Origin: G963422595 sp963422595
GTDB taxonomy: Bacteria; Pseudomonadota; Gammaproteobacteria; UBA4575
Direction of reading: 5' to 3'
Assembly (NCBI GenBank): GCA_963422595.1
Contig: OY730298.1
Span: 1,302,001-1,366,000 of the forward strand
Length of the DNA: 64,000 nucleotides
Below the pieces are notes generated by a model that was given only the letters and a program-made list of their open reading frames with translations, was not told the DNA's origin and did no database searches. The position numbers were made by a program, and so were the translations under genes. Shown here one piece after another: positions 54,952 to 62,028 of this stretch (within the stretch, counting starts at the first letter, position 1; every line of letters starts with the position of its first letter).

Positions 54952-55393
54952 GGCAGGCCGCACCCCCAAAATACCGGGCACGATTTTTCCCTCGTACTCC
55001 AATTATCTAATACTTTATATATATTACTTAGTAAATACAAATTAGTTACAATGCTTCATAAAGGTACCAAATACGGCCCTGATAGCGTACCTGATAATCT
55101 ACTATTACTTGGCAAATCTGGCGTGATTAAAATGCTTCATGTGCGTCTAAGAAAATGCAATAAAACATTGATATTAATGGTAAATTTAGAGTAGTTAAAA
55201 TAGAGGAAAGCACTGAGAAGAACCTTGTTAACGACGCAGTACGACAACCCCGGGGCGGCTCAGGACACTAAAAAAACATGTTTGAAAATATGCTCACGAC
55301 CATACGCCCAATGTATCGCTATTTGCGCCATTATAAATTGAGAAAATACCTTTTACACTGCCACTTCCTCAATTTGACCACCTGACTACCGTT
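54952..55393. other. Gap upstream of moaA
   Basis: I see no gene in these 442 AT-rich bases. No structure matching the molybdenum-cofactor riboswitch could be recognised before moaA. Confidence 0.4.
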
Positions 55394-56416
55394 ATGCAAA
55401 ACCACGCGCAAATCCTCGACACCCTATCGCGTCCGCTACGCGATCTTAGAATTTCAGTAACCGATCGCTGCAATTTTCGTTGTACATACTGTATGCCCAA
55501 AGAAGTGTTTAATGCCAACTACCAATATCTGCGCAGGCATGACCTACTGAAGTTTGAAGAAATAACACGAATAACGCGAATATTTTGCTCACGAGGCGTA
55601 AAAAAAATACGTTTAACAGGTGGCGAGCCACTACTGCGCAAAAACATTTCTGTGTTGGTAGGGCAGCTCGCACAAATTGACTCCATCGAAGACCTTAGCT
55701 TAACCACGAATGGCGTACTGTTAACCGCGGACCTGGCAAAACAACTGAAGCAAGCCGGACTAAAGCGAATTACGATCAGTCTGGACGCGCTTGATGACGC
55801 CACCTTTAAGGCGATTAGCGACGTATCTTTCACTGTAAGTCAGGTACTTCAAGCGATTGATAATGCAGAAGTGGCCGGCCTTGCGCCCATAAAAATCAAC
55901 CTGGTAGTCAGGCGGGGAATAAACGAGCAGTGCATTATACCGATGGTTGAACGTTTTTATGGGAGCGGCATCATTGTACGCTTTATCGAATATATGGACG
56001 TAGGCAGCACGAATGGCTGGCAAATGGAACAAGTCTTTTCGGCGCAGGAAATAGTAGACGTTATCAATGAACGGTTTGCAATTGAGCCGCTGCAAGCGAA
56101 TTACGATGGCGAAGTGGCGCAACGCTGGCGTCATCGTGATGGGCAAGGCGAAATAGGCATCATTGCCTCCGTCACGCAACCGTTTTGTCAAAGTTGTACG
56201 CGCATGAGATTATCTGCGGAAGGAAAGTTATACACCTGCTTATTTGCCACGCAAGGTTGGAGCCTGCGGCAGCTGCTACGGGAAGGCGCGGACGATGAAC
56301 ATATTGCCGAGGCCATCGGCTCAATCTGGAAACAGCGCACTGACAGCTACTCGGAAACGCGCGCTTCAGAAACCATACTGCTTCCTAAAGTCGAAATGTC
56401 ATATATAGGCGGCTGA
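55394..56416 (+). CDS. moaA: GTP 3',8-cyclase MoaA
   Basis: A radical SAM enzyme that starts molybdenum cofactor synthesis by rearranging GTP. The 340 residues carry the N-terminal cluster C26-x3-C30-x2-C33 (DRCNFRCTYCMP), the C-terminal cluster CQSCTRMRLSAEGKLYTC, and the terminal GG needed for activity. moaC, which completes the first step, is not in the window. Confidence 0.96.
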   Translation: MQNHAQILDTLSRPLRDLRISVTDRCNFRCTYCMPKEVFNANYQYLRRHDLLKFEEITRITRIFCSRGVKKIRLTGGEPLLRKNISVLVGQLAQIDSIEDLSLTTNGVLLTADLAKQLKQAGLKRITISLDALDDATFKAISDVSFTVSQVLQAIDNAEVAGLAPIKINLVVRRGINEQCIIPMVERFYGSGIIVRFIEYMDVGSTNGWQMEQVFSAQEIVDVINERFAIEPLQANYDGEVAQRWRHRDGQGEIGIIASVTQPFCQSCTRMRLSAEGKLYTCLFATQGWSLRQLLREGADDEHIAEAIGSIWKQRTDSYSETRASETILLPKVEMSYIGG

Positions 56417-56533
56417 ATGGCCGTACTACCAGTGTGGTGATCGGCACTGCAACGCATCCTGCCATCCGTTTCAGGCGTACGAATTTTCTTACGCCCTTAT
56501 GATTATTATTCCCTATATGGGAAGCCAGCTTAC

Positions 56534-57058
56534 TCAGCGTGATTCTTTCAATCTTGGCAACAACTCAACTAAATTACAGGGACGGCTACGGTAATCAAGC
56601 TGATGTACGATAAGTTTATCCCAGGCCTCCGCGCACGCGCCCGCGGAACCGGGCAGGCAAAACACATAAGTACGGTTTGCGACCCCTGCGAAGGTGCGGG
56701 ACTGTAAGGTAGAAGTTTTAATACTTTGGTAAGACAGCATGCGAAACATCTCTCCAAAGCCGGTTATTTCTTTATCCATAATTGGCCTGATAGCCTCCGG
56801 AGTGCCGTCTCTGCCGGTCACGCCCGTGCCGCCTGTCGTGATCACCACCTCCGGTTTTAGGGCGGCAATCCATGCCGACACCACGGCTCTGATCTGGTAA
56901 ATATCATCTGGCACGATGATTTTTTTATACAAATTATGTCCGGTGTCAGTTACCCTGGCGCACAATAACTTCCCCGATTTATCGTCTGCCTCGGTACGAG
57001 TGTCCGATATGGTTAATACGGCTATATCCAGAGATATAAAGGATCGCTCACCATCCAT
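56534..57058 (-). CDS. moaB: Molybdenum cofactor protein MoaB (MogA-like adenylyltransferase)
   Basis: A 174-residue molybdopterin-binding protein. VLTISDTRTEADDKSGKLL opens the domain and VITTGGTGVTGRDGTPEAI is the nucleotide and pterin site. It adenylates molybdopterin before molybdate insertion in organisms that lack MogA. GAGG lies ten bases upstream of the ATG. It is divergent from moaE. Confidence 0.92.
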   Translation of the reverse strand: MDGERSFISLDIAVLTISDTRTEADDKSGKLLCARVTDTGHNLYKKIIVPDDIYQIRAVVSAWIAALKPEVVITTGGTGVTGRDGTPEAIRPIMDKEITGFGEMFRMLSYQSIKTSTLQSRTFAGVANRTYVFCLPGSAGACAEAWDKLIVHQLDYRSRPCNLVELLPRLKESR

Positions 57059-57167
57059 ATTAAATGCGCCTCATGAAAACATCTGCTCCATAATGTACCG
57101 TATTACATGATCATTGTCATAACGACGTGGAACAAGCAATTTTTTATACGCAGCGGTGGCCTGAAAA

Positions 57168-57599
57168 ATGAAAGTAGAAATATACGACACCGGGTTTGAA
57201 CCCTGGCAGGAAATAACCTCCTATCAAAAGCAACGACCAGGTCGGTCGGGCAAATTTGGCGCGACCACCGTGTTTATAGGCAGCATGCGTGATATGAATG
57301 CAGGCGCAAAGATAAGCTCTATGCGTTTGGAACACTATCCTGCAATGGCAAAAAAACACCTACAGGAAATCGCCCTGCAAGCACTAAATAAATGGGAAAT
57401 TCTGGACGTGTTGATTCTACATCGCGTAGGGCGGGTATACCCAGGCGACGCCCTCGTTTGCGTCGCGGTATGGTCGGCCCATCGCGCCGCCGCCTACGCA
57501 GCAAACCGCTTCATTATGGAAAACCTGAAGTCTGAAGCCCCGTTCTGGAAGCAGGAACAATTACAGAAGACCGAGCGCTGGATTGAAAAAAACACATAA
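57168..57599 (+). CDS. moaE: Molybdopterin synthase catalytic subunit MoaE
   Basis: MoaE with MoaD converts cyclic pyranopterin to molybdopterin by inserting two sulfurs. The 143 residues contain KFGATTVFIGSMRDMNAG, LEHYPAMAKK, HRVGRVYPGDALVCVAVWS and the catalytic lysine in EAPFWKQEQ. The small subunit moaD is not adjacent, which is unusual. Confidence 0.94.
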   Translation: MKVEIYDTGFEPWQEITSYQKQRPGRSGKFGATTVFIGSMRDMNAGAKISSMRLEHYPAMAKKHLQEIALQALNKWEILDVLILHRVGRVYPGDALVCVAVWSAHRAAAYAANRFIMENLKSEAPFWKQEQLQKTERWIEKNT

Positions 57600-57650
57600 C
57601 TACCACTTATGCAACCAATAAACACCGTGCTATACATACTATTAGAGCCC

Positions 57651-58922
57651 CTACACAACAGCTTCAAATGGTATGACTGGTACACTATCGCCGGCCGCTA
57701 CGCCGGTAGACTGCATGGGCAACACGATAAAACAATTTGCATCAGACATGGAGCGTAATATTCCAGAGCCTTGCGCGCCGGTTTTTTCCACCGCATAAGA
57801 ACCCGCCTCATCTGTTTTAGTCAGTATGCCGCGCTGATACTCAACTCGTCCGGCCCGCTTGCGTAATTTCGTATTGCAAATCGCATTAATCGTGATAGGT
57901 ACATAATCATCCATTCCCATCATTTTTTTAATGGCAGGCTGTACGAATACATAAAACGTGACCATTACAGACACCGGGTTTCCGGGCAAACCGAAAAACC
58001 AGGTATTACCAATTTTCCCGAATGCCAATGGTCGCCCTGGCTTCATAGCGACTTTCCAAAAACTTACCTGTCCGATACTTTCCAACGTCTGCTTTACAAA
58101 ATCGGCTTCTCCCACCGACACTCCGCCGGAAGTAATCGTCACGTCCGCGCAATCCGCCGCGCGCAAAAAAGCCTGCCTGAGATCATCCCTTTTATCTCTG
58201 ACCACGCCCATATCAATCACCTCAACACCCAGGCGCATCAGCATCCCATACAAGGTATAGCGATTACTGTCATAAATCTGACCTTTTTCTAACGCCGTGC
58301 CCACTGGCCTTAATTCATCCCCTGTGGAAAAAAACGCAACGCGCAATTTTTTAGTAACCTGGACCTCGTTAACTCCAACCGAAGCCAAAAGCCCCAACTC
58401 GGCGGGGGTGATAAACTTACCTTTAGTGAGAACGGTCTCCCCAATCGCGACGTCTTCACCGGCCTGGCGCACATTTTGTCCTGGTTTATGAGCATGATCG
58501 ATTAGAATTTCATCGTTACTTATTCGCACCTGCTCTTGCATAATCACAGTATCGGTAGCATCTGGCATAGCCGCTCCCGTCATCACGCGCACGCACTCCC
58601 CGCCATTTACTCGCCCGTTAAACGGCCGTCCCGCCCAGGAAGTACCGATTATTGACAATGCCCGTTGGCCCTGAAAGGGAATTTCAGCACCGCGTATGGC
58701 GTAGCCATCCATAGCCGAATTAATACATCCTGGCACATTAATCTTCGACCTGATTGTTTCAGCGATGGTACGTCCCAGCGCCTCTCGAATGGGCAAATTG
58801 TCAATGCTGGGGATAGGCTTAACCGCGCCCAGAATTTGTTGCAATGCCTGCCTGACGTCTAATGACCCTGGGTCAAAATCGTCCATACAACTTGGGTCAT
58901 ACGTAATGCCTGTTACTGCCAT
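57651..58922 (-). CDS. moeA: Molybdopterin molybdenumtransferase MoeA
   Basis: MoeA inserts molybdate into adenylated molybdopterin. The 423 residues have the family plan: INVPGCINSAMDGYAIRG, RVMTGAAMPDATDTVI, TSGGVSVGEADFVKQTL and FGLPGNPVSVMVTF. The ATG at 58922 is supported by AGGA six bases upstream. It converges on moaE with 51 bases between. Confidence 0.95.
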   Translation of the reverse strand: MAVTGITYDPSCMDDFDPGSLDVRQALQQILGAVKPIPSIDNLPIREALGRTIAETIRSKINVPGCINSAMDGYAIRGAEIPFQGQRALSIIGTSWAGRPFNGRVNGGECVRVMTGAAMPDATDTVIMQEQVRISNDEILIDHAHKPGQNVRQAGEDVAIGETVLTKGKFITPAELGLLASVGVNEVQVTKKLRVAFFSTGDELRPVGTALEKGQIYDSNRYTLYGMLMRLGVEVIDMGVVRDKRDDLRQAFLRAADCADVTITSGGVSVGEADFVKQTLESIGQVSFWKVAMKPGRPLAFGKIGNTWFFGLPGNPVSVMVTFYVFVQPAIKKMMGMDDYVPITINAICNTKLRKRAGRVEYQRGILTKTDEAGSYAVEKTGAQGSGILRSMSDANCFIVLPMQSTGVAAGDSVPVIPFEAVV

Positions 58923-59064
58923 AATGTATCCTAATAATATATAGAACTTTACCGTTAGTCAGGTATAAATGCGCAGGCCGTGTGAACTTATCTGACTACC
59001 GTCAAAGTCTGTTCAACGCGCACGCCACCTCAACCTGATCTGGGAACCAGAACGTAAAAACATA

Positions 59065-59106
59065 TACAATAGCATTACCAACCTGTATAATAGCATTACC
59101 AATCTG
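59065..59106 (+). repeat. Two tandem 21-bp units before the haemoglobin gene
   Basis: Units 59065-59085 and 59086-59106 differ at two positions and share ATAGCATTACCAA. The spacing of 21 bp is two helical turns, so a regulator could bind both on one face. They end about 50 bases before the ATG. Confidence 0.55.
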
Positions 59107-59155
59107 ACAACAACTGACGTTATTTAATAATTTAAGGATAATAAGGAGTCTACCA

Positions 59156-59518
59156 ATGGATGCAGCCAGCCTATATGAGCGTCTCGGAGGAGGCGACAAA
59201 ATCAGAGAAATCGTAGCGGATATTTGGGTCAACCACACCAGCAATCCTAAAATTAAAAGTCGCTATACAGATAGCGATCCTGAAAAAGTAAAGCAGCTCG
59301 TTTGGGAATTTTTCTGCTCCGGTATAGGTGGCCCTCAGCAGTACACGGGCAAAGACATGCTTACTTCGCATACCGGCATGAACATCAGCGACGAAGAATT
59401 TATTGCGGTATGTGACGATGTTCTCGCGGCATTAGACAAACACAACGTAGGCCAAAACGAAAGAAACGAAGTGCTTTGTATTCTATACTCCATGAAAGGT
59501 GACATCGTGCACGTATAA
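59156..59518 (+). CDS. Truncated haemoglobin, group I
   Basis: A 120-residue 2-on-2 globin. SLYERLGGGDKIREIVADI is the N-terminal signature, GIGGPQQYTGKDM the turn, and the proximal histidine is H72 in LTSHTGMNI. Group I members bind oxygen or detoxify nitric oxide. AAGGAG lies upstream of the ATG. Confidence 0.9.
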   Translation: MDAASLYERLGGGDKIREIVADIWVNHTSNPKIKSRYTDSDPEKVKQLVWEFFCSGIGGPQQYTGKDMLTSHTGMNISDEEFIAVCDDVLAALDKHNVGQNERNEVLCILYSMKGDIVHV

Positions 59519-59766
59519 GCTACCGTTATATCCTGGCAACTCACTGGTGGCCAGAACCCGATGGCGTGGGCATCTTTACGCGATGTCCGCAACACTAAGG
59601 CCTGCTGAATACCTAAAAAGCCGGTCTTATATCCTTATCCGAAAAAAACGGCTTACTGGCAGGGTGTTAAGATACTACCAATCCTGCTAAAACGCATAGC
59701 GTCGCGTGTATTATTCTGAAGCTGGCCGGGTTCGGAAACCTCCAGGCAGGGAAACGTTATTCCAGC

Positions 59767-59795
59767 TTGATAAACGCCCGATTTTTACTTATACT
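59767..59795 (+). promoter_or_regulatory. Promoter of the rimP leader
   Basis: TTGATA (59767-59772) and TATACT (59790-59795) are 17 bases apart. Transcription would begin near 59802. Confidence 0.6.
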
Positions 59796-59845
59796 TCCGT
59801 ACGGATTAAGTGATTGCTAAGTCATTGTTTGGTCAATGGTTTAAT

Positions 59846-59870
59846 AAAAGGGGCCAGTAGCCCTTTTTTT
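59846..59870 (+). terminator. First leader terminator
   Basis: AAAAGGG and CCCTTTT enclose an 8-base inner part that can add one C-G pair, followed by a run of seven T. It would release an RNA of about 70 bases from the upstream promoter. Confidence 0.7.
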
Positions 59871-59946
59871 ATTATTGGCACCAACAACGGCAGAATCCTG
59901 ATAACGAGCGTGTGAATAACTAAACCCACAGGGAAGTAGGCGGCAC

Positions 59947-59976
59947 AAAAAAATGGGCGCGAGCGCCCATTTTTTT
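59947..59976 (+). terminator. Perfect terminator abutting rimP
   Basis: AAAAAAATGGGCGC and its exact complement enclose only GA; the last seven T end ten bases before the rimP ATG. It is a textbook intrinsic terminator in a position that would block the operon unless read through. Confidence 0.8.
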
Positions 59977-59986
59977 GTTGGATGAG

Positions 59987-60463
59987 ATGATTTTATACAA
60001 AGACCCGTTTGGCATAACGCCAATTATCGAACCTGTGATAATGGCGATGGGCTATGAGCTATGGGGCCTTGAATGTCAGACAGGTACGCGCGTAGCGCGG
60101 GTACGGATATACATTGACTGTAATACGGGTGTGACGTTAGAAGATTGTTCACGTGTAAGCCAGCGGTTAAGTGCTGTTTTAGGCGCGCAAGATCCAATTA
60201 CAATGCCGTACACCCTGGAGATCTCTTCGCCGGGGATTAATCGGCCGTTATTTACTATTGAACAAATGCAAGGCGCGGTGGGCAACAAAATAAAGATCAG
60301 AACCTTATGGCCAATTGAGGAACGCAGAAATATCGGTGGCATTCTGGCAGCAGTTAAAGATGAGAAAATCATCATTAAGACAGACAGCGAAGACACTTTT
60401 GCGGTGCCGGTAAATGCTATAAGAAATGCAAAGCTGGATATAGAAATAAAATTTAATGACTGA
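59987..60463 (+). CDS. rimP: Ribosome maturation factor RimP
   Basis: RimP aids 30S subunit assembly. From ATG 59987 it has 158 residues with GYELWGLECQTG-like N-terminal strand, YTLEISSPGINRPL as the signature, and an SH3-like C-terminal domain. Two TTG codons upstream in frame lie in the terminator tail and are unlikely starts. The order rimP-nusA-infB is conserved in bacteria. Confidence 0.94.
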   Translation: MILYKDPFGITPIIEPVIMAMGYELWGLECQTGTRVARVRIYIDCNTGVTLEDCSRVSQRLSAVLGAQDPITMPYTLEISSPGINRPLFTIEQMQGAVGNKIKIRTLWPIEERRNIGGILAAVKDEKIIIKTDSEDTFAVPVNAIRNAKLDIEIKFND

Positions 60464-60481
60464 TTTCAATAATAATCACAC

Positions 60482-61987
60482 ATGAACAAAGAAATATTAT
60501 TAGTAGTTGATACGGTCTCGAACGAAAAAGATGTCGACAAAGAAATTATTTTTGAAGCTATTGAAGCCGCGTTAGCGACCGCCACCCGAAAAAAGCATGG
60601 CCTGGAGATGGACGTGCGGGTTGCCATTGATCGTGAATCAGGTTATTACGAATCTTTTCGGCGTTGGTTAGTGATGGACGATGAAGACCCGGCATTTGAA
60701 TCACCCGAAAGGCAAAAATTATATAGCTATGCAGTGCGGGACTATCCCCAGATTCAAATTGGCGAATATATAGAAATGCCCATTGATTCAGTTGCCTTTG
60801 GACGCATTTCCGCACATACCGCCAAGCAGGTAATCGTGCAAAAAGTGCGTGAAGCGGAAAGATCGCAAGTAGTAAGCACGTTCAAAGATCGGGTTGGCGA
60901 GTTAGTCATGGGGATAGTCAGGCGCGCCGATCATTCAGGCACCTACATAGACTTGGGTAGTAATGCTGAAGGCTACATCCCGCGTGAAAAAATGATCCCA
61001 CGCGAAGCGATGCGTCCGGGAGATAGAGTACGCGCATTTTTGCAGGAAGTACGGGAAGAAATCCGTGGTCCGCAACTGTTTTTAACTCGTGCCGCTCCGG
61101 AATTTTTAATTGAACTATTTAAATTAGAAGTACCCGAAGTCGGTCAGGGGCTGATAGAAGTACTGGCAGCGGCGCGTGATCCTGGCCTGCGCGCGAAAAT
61201 TGCGGTCAAATCTGATGATCCCCGTTTAGACCCGGTTGGTGCGTGCGTAGGCATGCGTGGTTCCCGCGTACAATCCGTATCCAATGAACTTGGGGGCGAA
61301 CACATAGACATTATTCTTTGGAATGAAAATCCGGCTCAATTCGTAATTAATGCCATGTCACCTGCGGCGGTCACCTCCATCGTCGTGGATGAAGACAAGC
61401 AGAGCATGGATATAGCGATTGACGAGGAAAAACTTTCGCAAGCCATTGGCAAGGGAGGGCAAAACGTAAGGTTAGCCAGCCAGCTTACCGGCTGGGAACT
61501 GAATGTGATGACGGAAGTACAGGCAGAAGAAAAAAGCGAGGCCGAAACTCGTCAGCTAACAGAAATGTTCATGTCGCAGCTTGACGTAGACGCAGAAGTC
61601 GCCGTCATTCTGGTACAGGAAGGTTTCTCCAGCGTTGAAGAAATTGCCTATGTACCGCCAAAGGAACTGGTTGAAGTTGAAGAATTTGATGCAGAAATCG
61701 TCGCAGAATTACGCAAGCGGGCGCGTGACGTGTTATTAACCTCGGCGCTTGCCACGGAAGAAAAAATCGCCAATGCAGAGCTTTCTGCAGAGCTGCTGAA
61801 CATGGAAGGCATGGACAAAGATTTAGCTTTTGAACTTGCTTGCAGAGGCATCTCCACCATGCAGGATTTAGCCGAACAATCGGTGGATGATCTACTGGAC
61901 ATAAAAGATTTAGACGCAGAGCGTGCCGCCGCGTTGATCATGTTTGCACGTGCCCCCTGGTTTGCGAATGAAGACACTGCTAACTAA
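60482..61987 (+). CDS. nusA: Transcription termination/antitermination factor NusA
   Basis: NusA binds RNA polymerase and controls pausing, termination and antitermination. The 501 residues have an N-terminal polymerase-binding domain, S1 (about 135-200, MGIVRRADHSGTYIDLG), KH1 and KH2 (GACVGMRGSRVQ and AIGKGGQNVRLASQLTGW), and two acidic helix-hairpin-helix repeats at the C terminus, as in E. coli (495). It starts 18 bases after rimP. Confidence 0.97.
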   Translation: MNKEILLVVDTVSNEKDVDKEIIFEAIEAALATATRKKHGLEMDVRVAIDRESGYYESFRRWLVMDDEDPAFESPERQKLYSYAVRDYPQIQIGEYIEMPIDSVAFGRISAHTAKQVIVQKVREAERSQVVSTFKDRVGELVMGIVRRADHSGTYIDLGSNAEGYIPREKMIPREAMRPGDRVRAFLQEVREEIRGPQLFLTRAAPEFLIELFKLEVPEVGQGLIEVLAAARDPGLRAKIAVKSDDPRLDPVGACVGMRGSRVQSVSNELGGEHIDIILWNENPAQFVINAMSPAAVTSIVVDEDKQSMDIAIDEEKLSQAIGKGGQNVRLASQLTGWELNVMTEVQAEEKSEAETRQLTEMFMSQLDVDAEVAVILVQEGFSSVEEIAYVPPKELVEVEEFDAEIVAELRKRARDVLLTSALATEEKIANAELSAELLNMEGMDKDLAFELACRGISTMQDLAEQSVDDLLDIKDLDAERAAALIMFARAPWFANEDTAN

Positions 61988-62028
61988 CGCAGACCTGCGT
62001 AAAAATATCGTAAGCAGACTTACTGAAA

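Larger units (their letters stand above)
59519..59986. other. Gap holding the promoter and leader of rimP
   Basis: The first 240 bases show nothing. From 59767 onward lie a sigma-70 promoter, about 70 transcribed bases, a terminator, a further 75 bases and a second terminator that ends ten bases before rimP. No tRNA-fMet gene, which stands here in E. coli, is present. Confidence 0.6.

Noticed and set aside
55200..55393. Molybdenum-cofactor riboswitch before moaA
   Set aside because: I could not find the conserved stems of that motif in the leader.
59065..59106. CRISPR array
   Set aside because: Only two adjacent 21-bp units without spacers, and no cas genes. No CRISPR was found elsewhere in the window.
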